Origin: Desulfuromusa sp.
Lineage (GTDB): Bacteria > Desulfobacterota > Desulfuromonadia > Desulfuromonadales > Geopsychrobacteraceae
NCBI GenBank assembly: GCA_029934755.1
Contig: JAOZLQ010000007.1
Location: 1-27,047, forward strand
DNA length: 27,047 nt
Reading direction: 5' to 3'
Shown: one piece after another, positions 1 through 8,441 of the stretch
Layout: each line of letters begins with the position of its first letter
How positions within the stretch are numbered: the first letter of the stretch is position 1
Translations under genes and position numbers: made by a program
Notes under the pieces: model-generated
Told to the model about the DNA's origin: nothing
Seen by the model: the letters and a program-made list of their open reading frames with translations, nothing else
Database searches by the model: none

Positions 1-385
1 CAAAGGTTGGTTCTAACAGTTTAACGGTGCGGATAATTTCATCGGAGTCTTTGGTGTTCAGCTCGATATCAAAAACGTCGATATCGGCAAAACTTTTGAA
101 TAAAACCCCTTTCCCTTCCATAACAGGCTTGCCGGCCAGGGCTCCAATGCTACCGAGGCCAAGAACTGCGGTGCCGTTGGAGATGACCGCTACTAAGTTC
201 CCTTTTGCGGTATATTCATAGGCTAAACTTGGATCTTTTTCGATTTCCAGGCATGGCTCAGCAACCCCAGGACTATATGCGAGTCCCAGTTCGTGACTGG
301 TGGTACAGGGTTTAGTTGTGATAACTTCAATCTTACCTTTTCGCCCATTACTGTGGTAATCAAGGGCTTCTTGACGTATTGACAT
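1..385 (-). CDS. maeB: NADP-type malic enzyme, N-terminal part (cut by window edge)
   Basis: Reads leftward from an ATG at 383-385 and is still open at base 1, giving 128 residues. The N-terminal malic-enzyme domain is recognisable: AYSPGVAEPC (residues 36-45), followed by the stretch with ISNGTAVLGLGSIGALAGKP (69-88) and VMEGKGVLFKSFADIDVFD (88-106). The family oxidatively decarboxylates malate to pyruvate and CO2 with NAD(P)+ in the cytoplasm. MaeB-type proteins often carry a C-terminal phosphotransacetylase-like domain, which cannot be checked here. A strong Shine-Dalgarno AGGAGG (complement of 396-401) sits 10 bases before the ATG and fixes the start. Transcribed divergently from the phosphodiesterase gene. 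The family call is secure; cofactor preference and full domain content are inferred. Confidence 0.93.
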   Translation of the reverse strand, partial: MSIRQEALDYHSNGRKGKIEVITTKPCTTSHELGLAYSPGVAEPCLEIEKDPSLAYEYTAKGNLVAVISNGTAVLGLGSIGALAGKPVMEGKGVLFKSFADIDVFDIELNTKDSDEIIRTVKLLEPTF

Positions 386-498
386 GAGAGTCTGTCCTCC
401 TGTAAAGAAACATTTCTATGATGAGGTATTCGATGAATTCTTATACCTCTTTTACTACGTGAATATCCTATAATGATGGAAATTAATCAAACTAAAAA

Positions 499-525
499 AT
501 TATAGTCATACTAAAAAAAAGTCAA
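499..525 (-). promoter_or_regulatory. Candidate sigma70 promoter for the malic enzyme gene
   Basis: On the minus strand, TTGACT (complement of 520-525) and a perfect TATAAT (complement of 499-504) are separated by 15 bases, slightly shorter than usual. This would give a leader of roughly 100 bases before the malic enzyme ATG at 385. Read by eye; no start-site evidence. Confidence 0.5.
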
Positions 526-585
526 GTTCAATTGTTCCTCTGATATGATATAACCCTTTGAGTTCTGTCGCAATGCTGATGCCAA

Positions 586-603
586 TTATTTATTAATAAA
601 TAA
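586..603. repeat. Perfect 18-base AT-rich palindrome
   Basis: TTATTTATTAATAAATAA is identical to its own reverse complement. It lies between two divergent genes, where an operator for a dimeric regulator could sit. All-AT composition makes chance occurrence more likely in this AT-rich spacer, so an operator role is only a suggestion. Confidence 0.4.
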
Positions 604-733
604 ATACTTTTAAAACAGATGGTTAGGTAAATTATTTTTTTTATAGTTCAATAAATGGTTGTTTTGTTGATTAAAATCAGTGTTTATCGGCTAAAAATAG
701 CCATATTTCATGATTTTATGAGTTGGATTTTAG

Positions 734-1222
734 ATGAGAGTAGGCGTTTTATCAGATACCCACCTTCATTCTCTCGATGCGGGAATGGCATTAGCTCAAA
801 GATTATTGAATGGCCCTTTTGCTGATGTTGATGCGATCCTACATGCCGGGGATCATGTTTTTGCAGACTTGGATAGCTGTTTTTATCCGTTACCATGGTA
901 CGGGGTTTGCGGTAATATGGATGCACCGCACGTTCATTTGCCAGCACAGAGAATTGTTGAATTGGCAAACGTACGAATTGGAATGGTGCATGGATGGGGA
1001 AGACCAAATGGGATAGAAAGCCGGGTCCTGAACAGTTTTTCTGCATCAGAAATTGATGTGCTGGTATTTGGTCATAGTCATCGTCCTGTTTGTCGCCAAG
1101 TTGGATCGGTGTTACTTTTTAATCCTGGAAGCCCGACAGATCGCCGCTCAGCGCCATACCACACAGTTGGTATTTTGAATTTAGGCTTGGAAATCACTGG
1201 TGAAATTATTCGCATTGATTGA
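734..1222 (+). CDS. YfcE/MJ0936-type metallophosphoesterase
   Basis: A 162-residue calcineurin-like phosphoesterase of the small YfcE/MJ0936 family, which hydrolyses phosphodiesters with two bound metal ions. The ordered metal motifs are visible: SDTH (D8, H10), AGDH (D40), GNMD (N61), VHGWG (H86) and FGHSH (H114, H116), ending with NPGSPTDRR (130-138). Length fits the family. The physiological substrate is unknown. The ATG at 734 has only a weak upstream ribosome site. It is followed 46 bases later by exbB on the same strand and may share its transcript. Confidence 0.87.
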   Translation: MRVGVLSDTHLHSLDAGMALAQRLLNGPFADVDAILHAGDHVFADLDSCFYPLPWYGVCGNMDAPHVHLPAQRIVELANVRIGMVHGWGRPNGIESRVLNSFSASEIDVLVFGHSHRPVCRQVGSVLLFNPGSPTDRRSAPYHTVGILNLGLEITGEIIRID

Positions 1223-1268
1223 TTTTATTATTTAGCAATTTGGTAAGAAATATTTAAGGATTTGATAG

Positions 1269-1868
1269 ATGACTGATTATTTTGTGCGGGGTGGCCCGCT
1301 GATGTACCCTATTCTTTTGTGCTCAGTTATTGGCTGGGCAATATTTATGGAGCGAATTGTTGCGTTCATCAAAGTTCGTCGCAATTTGATGCCTTTACGC
1401 AATTCGATACAAACTTTTATACAGGAAGATAACGTCAAAGCAGCGGTGGATCTTTGTGCACAAGAAAAAACAGCATTAGCCAGAATTTTACTTGTAGTCC
1501 TTAAAAACCAAGGGAATCAACGTAGTTATTTGAAATCGCTAGCAGAGGAGGTTGGTGAGCGGGAAGCTATTTCTTTGCAACGTTATCTGGGTTTACTCGG
1601 GACTATTGCCAATATCACTCCATTGCTCGGTCTATTGGGAACTGTGCTGGGAATGATTAAAGCATTCAACGTAATAGCCACTCAAGGAATGGGGACTCCG
1701 GCAACATTGGGTGGTGGTATTTCTGAAGCATTAATCACAACGGCAGCTGGATTAACTGTTGCGGTGCCAATGATTCTGTTGCATCGCTATCTGTCAAGCC
1801 GCTCTGAACGTCTGGTTTTGGAGCTGGAAGAAGCAACGATGCAGATTGTTGATCTTGTTGAGAAGTGA
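1269..1868 (+). CDS. exbB: ExbB/TolQ/MotA-type proton channel protein
   Basis: A 199-residue inner-membrane protein of the MotA/TolQ/ExbB family. Three membrane segments can be read (about residues 12-29, 108-135 and 146-170), with the conserved channel stretch around ITPLLGLLGTVLGMIKAF. With ExbD-like partners such proteins convert proton flow into work on TonB or TolA. The matching ExbD follows 81 bases downstream, but no tonB, tolA or tolB is in view, so which system it powers is unknown. AAGGA precedes the ATG. The TolQ/ExbB distinction cannot be settled from this sequence; exbB is used as the general name. Confidence 0.86.
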   Translation: MTDYFVRGGPLMYPILLCSVIGWAIFMERIVAFIKVRRNLMPLRNSIQTFIQEDNVKAAVDLCAQEKTALARILLVVLKNQGNQRSYLKSLAEEVGEREAISLQRYLGLLGTIANITPLLGLLGTVLGMIKAFNVIATQGMGTPATLGGGISEALITTAAGLTVAVPMILLHRYLSSRSERLVLELEEATMQIVDLVEK

Positions 1869-1949
1869 TTGCGTCGCATAAAAAGTTCGACCTGCTGTAA
1901 TGCTGTAAGTTTTTGTTTGTCTGTCTCATGATTTTATAAAGGAAAATGT

Positions 1950-2387
1950 ATGGGTTTCCGTCGTCATATTCAGGAAGCACCAAAAGTTGATTTAACGCCG
2001 ATGATAGATGTTGTCTTTCTGCTGTTGATCTTTTTCATGATTTCAACAACATTTATTGAGCGTCCCGGTCTAAATATCAGCCTTCCTGCGTCAAGTTCTG
2101 AACAGATCAAACAAAACCAGAAAGAGATTCAGGTTTACCTGTCTGCAAATGGAGATATCTATCTCCAGCGAGAAAAGATGACATTGGATGATCTTTTACG
2201 GCACTTGCAAGGTTACGACCCAATATTAACCCCCAAGATGACTTTTTTGTTAATGGCTGACAAGGCTGCCAGGCATGGTAAGGTCATTCAGTTGATGGAT
2301 GCTGCTAAAATGGCGGGATTTGGGAACCTTGCTATTGCTACCGATAAAAATCAGGAATCCGTAGGGGCTATTCATGAATTGCCCTGA
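1950..2387 (+). CDS. exbD: ExbD/TolR-type proton channel protein
   Basis: A 145-residue protein with a short cytoplasmic N-terminus, one membrane helix and a periplasmic domain. The helix opens with DLTPMIDVVFLLLIFFM (14-30). D20 corresponds to the membrane aspartate that carries protons in ExbD and TolR. It pairs with the ExbB-like protein encoded just upstream. AAGGA lies 7 bases before the ATG. The gene ends 48 bases from the convergent end of the metal exporter gene, with a hairpin between them. Confidence 0.87.
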   Translation: MGFRRHIQEAPKVDLTPMIDVVFLLLIFFMISTTFIERPGLNISLPASSSEQIKQNQKEIQVYLSANGDIYLQREKMTLDDLLRHLQGYDPILTPKMTFLLMADKAARHGKVIQLMDAAKMAGFGNLAIATDKNQESVGAIHELP

Positions 2388-2408
2388 TTACATTGCCACA
2401 AAAGGAAA

Positions 2409-2428
2409 GGGCGATTCGTGAGTCGCCC
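2409..2428 (-). terminator. Hairpin between convergent exbD and fieF
   Basis: GGGCGA (2409-2414) pairs with TCGCCC (2423-2428) across an 8-base loop. Read on the minus strand the stem is followed by a pyrimidine run (TTTCCTTTT), which suits termination of the fieF transcript. On the plus strand no T run follows, so it would be a weak terminator for exbD. Confidence 0.5.
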
Positions 2429-2435
2429 CGACAAT

Positions 2436-3395
2436 TCACCCCTTTGAGGTGTCTTTTGTTTCCTTGAAGCGCTGTGGAATCCGGCTTATATCAATTTCAC
2501 AATTTTCTCTTCCTGGGCATTCATTAACTACACAGGGTTCTATGTGGATAATAACATTTGCACCAGGGATTTCCCTTTCTATCTTTTTTTCCAAACTATC
2601 TGTGAGTTTATGAGCTTCTTCAACTGTCATGTCCTTGCACACTTCCAAATGAAAATCCATGATTTTTAATGATCCCGCCCGTCGAGTGCGAAGACCATGA
2701 TAACCGGCCATAGGACCCTCGTGAGTGCTGATTAATTGATGGACCTGTTGCTGAATGTCTTCAGGGAGCTCGTGATCAAGAATATCGGTCAAACTTCGTT
2801 TAATCAGCTGTAGTGCTTCATGCAGAATATAGGATGCGACCAGAATAGACAGTGCGGGATCAAGCCAGTGAATATTAAACCAGCGCACCATCAATAGTCC
2901 TGTCATTAAACCAAGATTGCTGTAAATATCCATTCTAAAGTGGAGTGAGTCTGCTTCAAGTGCTGATGAATCAGTTTGTTTTGCAATCTTACTTAAGTAC
3001 CGGGCGATGAACCAGGAAGCGACAGCGCTGAACGCAAGAACTCCGATCCCCTGATTGATGTTTTCAAGCTGATTATGTTCACCCAGACGAACCACAGATT
3101 CATAGATAATCCAGCCGCCGGAACCGGTGATAACAAGAGCTTGAAACAGAGTTGCCAACGTTTCAAATTTACCATGTCCGAATGGGTGAGATTGATCAGG
3201 AGGCTGCTCGGCATGGCGAATCGCCATGAAATTGACTCCTGACATCAGAATATCTAATAAAGAGTCGACTGCTGATGCCATCACCGCCATGGAACCGCTC
3301 ACCAAGGCAATAAATAATTTAATTATGGCAAGAGTTAATGCTCCGCAGACAGAGAATGCTGCTGCTTTCATTTTAGGGTTATTGGTACGAAACAC
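2436..3395 (-). CDS. fieF: Cation diffusion facilitator, FieF/YiiP type
   Basis: A 319-residue cation diffusion facilitator that exports divalent metals (zinc, iron or similar) across the inner membrane by proton exchange. The transport-site residues line up with FieF: D44 and D48 in helix 2 and H152 and D156 in helix 5. The signature HPFGHGKFE is at 70-78. The C-terminal cytoplasmic domain ends with cysteines C288, C293 and C299, which could add a metal site. Metal specificity cannot be read from the sequence. It starts with GTG (complement of 3393-3395) preceded by AAGGA. The upstream 168-residue gene ends only 9 bases away, so the two are almost certainly co-transcribed. Confidence 0.88.
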   Translation of the reverse strand: MFRTNNPKMKAAAFSVCGALTLAIIKLFIALVSGSMAVMASAVDSLLDILMSGVNFMAIRHAEQPPDQSHPFGHGKFETLATLFQALVITGSGGWIIYESVVRLGEHNQLENINQGIGVLAFSAVASWFIARYLSKIAKQTDSSALEADSLHFRMDIYSNLGLMTGLLMVRWFNIHWLDPALSILVASYILHEALQLIKRSLTDILDHELPEDIQQQVHQLISTHEGPMAGYHGLRTRRAGSLKIMDFHLEVCKDMTVEEAHKLTDSLEKKIEREIPGANVIIHIEPCVVNECPGRENCEIDISRIPQRFKETKDTSKG

Positions 3396-3404
3396 GATTG
3401 TCCT

Positions 3405-3911
3405 TTATGGTAATGGGCAGGCGCTATTCCATGCCGTAAAACCGTCGCCAGAGATGTCATTGAACCTTTCGATTCTTTGTTGGTAGAATTCGTATTGGAT
3501 GCAGACTTGCTGGATTTCTTCAGATATTGCCGGGTCGATCAATTTTATATTGGCACAAAATCTGTAAAAATGTCTGATGCCAATCAAGATACTTTCAAGC
3601 TCTGTCATGTTTGGTTCCAGCGTGCTGACGATATACCAGTTTCCAGCAAAGCTTTGAATTAATTCAGGAGATATTTCAAAGATATTTGAGCGGCGGTTAT
3701 CAATCATGAAGTCACGCAGAAAATAATCTGCACCCCTTGCCATACTCCCGGCTTCTATCGGGGATATTGATCCATCTTTCAGTAGGTATTGATGGAATTC
3801 TTTAAGTAAAACTTTACAGTTTTGGTCGGCCCTTATTTCTTCTTGAAGGGTTTTGAATGAATAACTGTTGAGTTCAAATGGTTCAATTGATTCTATTTTT
3901 GTATCAGTCAT
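3405..3911 (-). CDS. Unrecognised 168-residue protein, operon partner of fieF
   Basis: I do not recognise a characterised family. The protein is soluble, has no signal peptide or membrane helix, and is rich in predicted helix. Residues about 35-125 resemble in pattern the core-binding (SAM-like) domain of tyrosine recombinases: a segment beginning FHQYLLKDGSIS, then ISPELIQSFAG, then ESILIGIRHFYRFC. No catalytic domain with Arg/His/Tyr residues follows. That resemblance is an eye-level inference only. GGAAGG (complement of 3915-3920) precedes the ATG, and the 9-base gap to fieF indicates co-transcription. Function is unknown, though the operon suggests expression alongside metal export. Confidence 0.75.
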   Translation of the reverse strand: MTDTKIESIEPFELNSYSFKTLQEEIRADQNCKVLLKEFHQYLLKDGSISPIEAGSMARGADYFLRDFMIDNRRSNIFEISPELIQSFAGNWYIVSTLEPNMTELESILIGIRHFYRFCANIKLIDPAISEEIQQVCIQYEFYQQRIERFNDISGDGFTAWNSACPLP

Positions 3912-3958
3912 GAGCCTTCCAGTCTAAAATAGTCTATAAATAGTTGACCTATGAAGAA

Positions 3959-3988
3959 TTTTTAGCATTAGATTAGTGAAGAGGTCAA
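3959..3988 (-). promoter_or_regulatory. Candidate promoter for the hypothetical gene-fieF operon
   Basis: On the minus strand TTGACC (complement of 3983-3988) and TAAAAA (complement of 3959-3964) are 18 bases apart, about 50 bases before the ATG at 3911. The -10 box is a modest match. Confidence 0.35.
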
Positions 3989-4038
3989 GCTATGGCGTGG
4001 CATCATGAATATCCCTCTATTTACTTACGGAGGTGCCT

Positions 4039-4067
4039 TTGTTAGGATACCCAGCCTTGCGTAATAA
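4039..4067 (+). promoter_or_regulatory. Candidate promoter for mutS and the downstream operon
   Basis: TTGTTA (4039-4044), a 17-base spacer and TAATAA (4062-4067) lie about 45 bases before the mutS ATG. This is the best sigma70-like pair I see upstream of mutS. Confidence 0.45.
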
Positions 4068-4112
4068 TGTTTTTTATATTTACTTATCTTACTGTAATTT
4101 CAGGATGTTAGC

Positions 4113-6728
4113 ATGTCAACAGCAACTCCAGTAATGCGCCAGTATCTGGAAATTAAAGCAAATCATCAGGATGCTATCCTGTTTTTTCGCTTAGGCGATT
4201 TCTATGAAATGTTTATGGAGGACGCTGTCCTTGCTTCACGGGTGTTAGGTATAACTCTGACATCTCGAAATAAGGGCGTTGAAGATTCTGTCCCCCTTTG
4301 TGGCATCCCTTATCACAGTAGTCAGGGGTATATTGCCAAATTAATTTCTGCAGGTCATAAGGTAGCAATCTGTGAGCAAGTGGAAGATCCAAAAACCGCT
4401 AAGGGGATTGTCAAACGTGAGGTTGTGCGTGTTGTAACGCCTGGGTTGGTGACCGATACGGAAACCCTTGAACCCAAAGAGAATAACTACCTGCTTTCTA
4501 TCATTGCCAATGATAGCTCTTACGGTATTGCCCACATTGATATTACCACCGGTGAATTTAGGGTGACCCAGATTGATACCCTGTCGCAAGTTGAAAGTGA
4601 ACTCGGATCGTTACGACCCCGTGAGGTTCTCTTTAGTGATTCAGATCTTAGCCGAAAGTTAAAACAACAGATTGGCTATTCTCTTGACGGGATTATGTGT
4701 AATTTTCTTCCTGAGTGGACCTGCGAAGCGGATTACGCACAAGAACAGCTTTGTACTTTCTTTGGTGTTTCCGGCTTACAATCGTTTGGCTGTCACGATC
4801 TGGTTGCAGCACAACAAGCTGCATCTGCTGTTCTTTATTATCTACAGCAAACTCAAAAGGATGAACTCCGCCATATCCGCCCCCTGCAGACTTATCACAC
4901 CCAAAACTTTATGATTCTAGATGATTCCACGCGGAGAAATCTTGAGCTCACGGTAACATTGCAGGAAGGTAAAAAACGCGGCTCACTCTTGGGTGTGCTT
5001 GATCGTACCGTGACTGCTATGGGGGGTCGAACTCTAAGACATTGGATCCATTACCCCTTGATCGATCATCTCCAAATTCTGCAGCGTCAAGATGCTGTTG
5101 CCGAGTTGGTTGATGACAGTTTACAGCGGATAGAGTTAGTTGAAGCACTTGATGGTGTCTACGATCTTGAAAGATTGAATAGCAAAATCGCCATGGCTAG
5201 TGCCAATGCAAAAGACCTCGATGCCATGCGGGCATCTCTTGGCAAACTTCCTCAAATTGATGATTTGCTCAGGCCATTGCAAAGCAGCTATCTGAATGAT
5301 TTACGCCAGCAGATCGATTTATTACCCGAGTTAGTCACTTTGCTTGATCAGGCAATTGTTGCTGACCCACCATTTATTTTGCGTGACGGTGGCATTATCA
5401 AGGATGGTTTTAATGAAGAACTCGACGACTTAAGAACAATCAGTCGTGATGGTAAGAGCTGGATTGTGGCTCTGGAGCAACAGGAACGTAAAAAAACCGG
5501 TATTCCATCCCTGAAAGTCAAATATAATAAAATTTTTGGCTATTTTATAGAAGTGACACATCGTAATTTGGGTCGTGTTCCGGAAGAGTATCACCGAAAA
5601 CAGACCTTGACCAATGCCGAACGGTTTATCACTCCGCAACTCAAAGAATATGAAGATAAAATTTTAGGTGCTGAAGAACGTATAGTGGAGCTGGAATACA
5701 ATTTATTTCAGCAGGTAAGATTGAAGGTTTCTGCTGAGGGGCGCAGGATTCAGCAAAGTGCAGAATCTCTAGCAGTTCTTGATTCCCTGCTTTCTCTGGC
5801 CGATCTGGCTCATGAGCGCAACTATGTTTGTCCCCAGATTGATAATTCCGGGGTGATACAGATCGTAGCCGGAAGGCATCCTGTGGTCGAGGGAATGCCT
5901 CTTAAGGAAGCCTTTGTCCCTAATGATGTCGGACTTGATACGGATGAAAATCAGCTATTGATTATCACCGGTCCGAATATGGCGGGTAAATCAACCTTTA
6001 TGCGACAGGTCGCTCTGATTACCCTGATGGCCCAGCTTGGAAGTTTTGTTCCTGCCGAAAAGGCACGAATAGGTGTTGTTGACCGGATCTTTACTCGTGT
6101 TGGTGCAAGTGATAATCTGGCTAAGGGCGAATCAACGTTCATGGTAGAAATGAACGAAACTGCTAATATTTTGCGTCATGCAACTCAGAATAGTTTGATA
6201 ATTTTGGATGAAATCGGGCGTGGCACCTCTACCTTTGATGGAGTTAGTATCGCATGGGCTGTTGCGGAGTATCTGCATGATAATAGTGCTGTTGCAGCCA
6301 AAACCTTGTTTGCAACCCACTATCATGAATTAACTGACTTACCCCTTACTCGAAAGCGGATAAAAAACTATAACGTTGCGGTGAAAGAATGGAACGATCA
6401 AATTATTTTTCTGAGAAAAATAATTGCTGGAAGTGCCAGTCGTTCTTATGGAATTCAAGTTGGTCGCTTGGCGGGGTTGCCTGATACTGTTATCGCTCGC
6501 GCCAAAGAAATTTTGCGTAATCTCGAAGCTGGTGAGTTTGTTCGGTCAGGTGAACCGCGACTGGGTGAGAGTAAAAATAAGCTAAACGTACAACCTGCAG
6601 CGCAACTTTCATTATTTCATGCTGAACCTGAAGACAGAATCCGTGCGCGATTGGAATCTATTGATGTGAGATGTACGACTCCGATTGAAGCTTTAACCCT
6701 GCTGGATGAACTGAAGAAGATGCTCTAA
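4113..6728 (+). CDS. mutS: DNA mismatch repair protein MutS
   Basis: An 871-residue MutS, which recognises base mismatches and small loops and starts methyl- or nick-directed repair with MutL. The mismatch-contacting F-x-E motif is F30-Y31-E32 in GDFYEMF. The ABC-type ATPase carries Walker A GPNMAGKS (620-627) and Walker B ILDE (D699, E700) followed by the signature IGRGTSTFDG. ATHYHEL marks the switch-region histidine. Length and the ending LLDELKKML fit full-length bacterial MutS. There is no strong Shine-Dalgarno; an AGGA lies 7 bases before the ATG. The amidase gene begins 3 bases after the stop, so mutS appears to head a seven-gene unit. Confidence 0.98.
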   Translation: MSTATPVMRQYLEIKANHQDAILFFRLGDFYEMFMEDAVLASRVLGITLTSRNKGVEDSVPLCGIPYHSSQGYIAKLISAGHKVAICEQVEDPKTAKGIVKREVVRVVTPGLVTDTETLEPKENNYLLSIIANDSSYGIAHIDITTGEFRVTQIDTLSQVESELGSLRPREVLFSDSDLSRKLKQQIGYSLDGIMCNFLPEWTCEADYAQEQLCTFFGVSGLQSFGCHDLVAAQQAASAVLYYLQQTQKDELRHIRPLQTYHTQNFMILDDSTRRNLELTVTLQEGKKRGSLLGVLDRTVTAMGGRTLRHWIHYPLIDHLQILQRQDAVAELVDDSLQRIELVEALDGVYDLERLNSKIAMASANAKDLDAMRASLGKLPQIDDLLRPLQSSYLNDLRQQIDLLPELVTLLDQAIVADPPFILRDGGIIKDGFNEELDDLRTISRDGKSWIVALEQQERKKTGIPSLKVKYNKIFGYFIEVTHRNLGRVPEEYHRKQTLTNAERFITPQLKEYEDKILGAEERIVELEYNLFQQVRLKVSAEGRRIQQSAESLAVLDSLLSLADLAHERNYVCPQIDNSGVIQIVAGRHPVVEGMPLKEAFVPNDVGLDTDENQLLIITGPNMAGKSTFMRQVALITLMAQLGSFVPAEKARIGVVDRIFTRVGASDNLAKGESTFMVEMNETANILRHATQNSLIILDEIGRGTSTFDGVSIAWAVAEYLHDNSAVAAKTLFATHYHELTDLPLTRKRIKNYNVAVKEWNDQIIFLRKIIAGSASRSYGIQVGRLAGLPDTVIARAKEILRNLEAGEFVRSGEPRLGESKNKLNVQPAAQLSLFHAEPEDRIRARLESIDVRCTTPIEALTLLDELKKML

Positions 6729-6731
6729 ACG

Positions 6732-8441
6732 ATGAGACTAAAAAAAATCCTCTTTTTTGTTGTGCTTTTGCTCAGTCTGACAACCTTTCCCCAAAGTGTT
6801 GTAGCAGAAAATTATTCTGTCCTGCGTCATGATTATCAACAATTGATCAAGTCTTCGCAGTTACAACGACAGCGTAATAATTGGGACAAAATAATTGTCC
6901 GTTTTGATCGCTTCATTGCCCAACAGCCACACGATGAAAACATTGAGAAAGCACTGTTTCTACGAGCTAGGACCTGGGATGGTCTTTCCAAAGCATCCGG
7001 AAGTGGTCGCGATGCGAGAAAGGCTCTCGATTATTATACAGATATGGCTGAGCAGTTTCCGCAAAGTCGCCTTGCTGATGATGCTTTGTTTTTTGCTGCT
7101 CTGATTGCAGAAGACCATCTTAAAGATCAATCTGCAGCTTATAATTTTTATTATCGGCTGGTTACGCAACTCCCTGATGGGGACATGGCAGATGAAGCAC
7201 GAAAAAAAATGCTGCTTTTGCCAGCTCCGGCTGTCAAAAAACAACCGGTGGTCACAGATCACAATCAACATAATTATCGGTCTGTTGGGGACTCGCCACG
7301 ATTGGAAAAAATTCGCTACTGGAGCGGCCCAGAATATACCCGGGTGGTTCTTGATCTTTCAGCACCAGTTGTTGCTAAGCCAAACTACTTAAAAGGTGAA
7401 AATCCGCGCCTATATTTTGATCTGCTCTATACCAAGCTAGCAAATGGTTTGCCGTCAACAGTTTCGATTGGAAATGGTTTGGTGAGGCAGGTCAGAGCTA
7501 GTCAGTTTGATGGTCAGCGCACTCGAGTTGTCCTGGATTTGAATCGGGTTGCTGAATATAAACTAGCGACTCTTGAAAACCCACATCGTCTGGTTATTGA
7601 TATAAAAGGGCGGCCGCTGATGGTTGGATTGAGTGCACAACAGCCCAAGGAACAAGATATTGCGGTTGCTGCCGATGATTCAATAGCCTCAATTCTCAAC
7701 AGCTCTTCTGATCGACAGATAGTTCTTCATGTTCCCCAGAAAAATCATGATGAGGGAATTCATTTGATTGTTGTCGATGCCGGGCATGGCGGGAAAGACC
7801 CAGGGGCTATCGGGCCGCATAAGACTTATGAAAAAGATGTGGTGCTTAAGATGGCCAAGGCCCTCGCCAAGGCCTTACGACAACAATTGGGAGTGAAAGT
7901 GCTTCTGACCCGTTCTGATGATCGTTATCTTAAATTGCGGGAGAGAACCGAATACGCAAATCAGGTAGGGGCAGATCTGTTTATTTCTTTACATGCCAAT
8001 GCAACCTCCAACGGCAAAGCTTACGGAGTGGAAACCTATTTTTTAAATCTGTCAAAAAACAATCAAGCTGCTGAAGTTGCTGCCCGAGAAAATGGAACAA
8101 CCCTGCAGGAAGTCGGTAATCTGGAAGCAATCCTTTTTGATCTGATGGCAAACGCAAAGATTAATGAATCTAGCCGTTTAGCGGCCGAAGTTCAACAATC
8201 ATTAGTTGCTGGCTTGCGCCCTCATTATAGCCGCATCAAAGACCATGGAGTCAAACAAGGCCCGTTTCATGTTCTCCTTGGTGCAACAATGCCTTCTGTG
8301 CTGGTCGAGGCCGGTTTTATCAGTAACACCCGTGAAGAGAAGAGGTTGGCTTCTGCGGACTATCAAAAAAGGGTTGCTGCTGCAATCGTTAATGGGGTCA
8401 AAAATTATTCGGCCTCTATAAATCAAGTTGCCAAACGATGA
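6732..8441 (+). CDS. amiC: Secreted N-acetylmuramoyl-L-alanine amidase with TPR-like and AMIN regions
   Basis: A 569-residue periplasmic amidase that cleaves the stem peptide from N-acetylmuramic acid during cell separation. It has a signal peptide (hydrophobic to about residue 25, ending SVVA), then a helical TPR/YbgF-like region (about 35-155). An AMIN domain (about 190-295) in this family targets the division site. The Amidase_3 catalytic domain spans about 344-562. Zinc ligands and catalytic residues are visible: DAGHGG (H352), E367, SLHAN (H421) and VLVEAGFISN (E526). Encoded 3 bases after mutS, and its stop overlaps the glnD start by 4 bases (ATGA). The TPR-like extension makes it longer than E. 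coli AmiC; the symbol denotes the family. Confidence 0.92.
   Translation: MRLKKILFFVVLLLSLTTFPQSVVAENYSVLRHDYQQLIKSSQLQRQRNNWDKIIVRFDRFIAQQPHDENIEKALFLRARTWDGLSKASGSGRDARKALDYYTDMAEQFPQSRLADDALFFAALIAEDHLKDQSAAYNFYYRLVTQLPDGDMADEARKKMLLLPAPAVKKQPVVTDHNQHNYRSVGDSPRLEKIRYWSGPEYTRVVLDLSAPVVAKPNYLKGENPRLYFDLLYTKLANGLPSTVSIGNGLVRQVRASQFDGQRTRVVLDLNRVAEYKLATLENPHRLVIDIKGRPLMVGLSAQQPKEQDIAVAADDSIASILNSSSDRQIVLHVPQKNHDEGIHLIVVDAGHGGKDPGAIGPHKTYEKDVVLKMAKALAKALRQQLGVKVLLTRSDDRYLKLRERTEYANQVGADLFISLHANATSNGKAYGVETYFLNLSKNNQAAEVAARENGTTLQEVGNLEAILFDLMANAKINESSRLAAEVQQSLVAGLRPHYSRIKDHGVKQGPFHVLLGATMPSVLVEAGFISNTREEKRLASADYQKRVAAAIVNGVKNYSASINQVAKR

Larger units (their letters stand above)
386..733. other. 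348-base AT-rich divergent intergenic region
   Basis: No convincing gene lies here. It holds the malic-enzyme leader and promoter-like boxes on the minus strand (499-525), a perfect 18-base AT palindrome (586-603), and a small inverted repeat GGCTA-AAAA-TAGCC (689-702) about 30 bases before the phosphodiesterase start. I saw no good plus-strand sigma70 promoter; a TAAAAT at 672-677 lacks a convincing -35 box. Confidence 0.6.

Noticed and set aside
27..221. 64-residue plus-strand open frame at the left edge
   Set aside because: Opposite strand of the malic enzyme N-terminal domain, which is clearly the real reading frame.
708..1046. 112-residue minus-strand open frame
   Set aside because: Lies opposite the phosphodiesterase gene, whose metal motifs are intact; no recognisable protein features.
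1269..2387. A complete Tol-Pal or TonB system
   Set aside because: Only the ExbB/TolQ and ExbD/TolR-type genes are present; no tonB, tolA, tolB or pal follows, so only the channel pair is called.
3226..3486. 86-residue plus-strand open frame spanning the fieF start and hypothetical gene end
   Set aside because: Shadow frame crossing two convincing minus-strand genes; no ribosome site.
4039..4130. Possible short leader peptide frame starting TTG after GGAGG at 4029-4033
   Set aside because: The frame runs into mutS in another register, encodes nothing recognisable, and the region is better read as a promoter.
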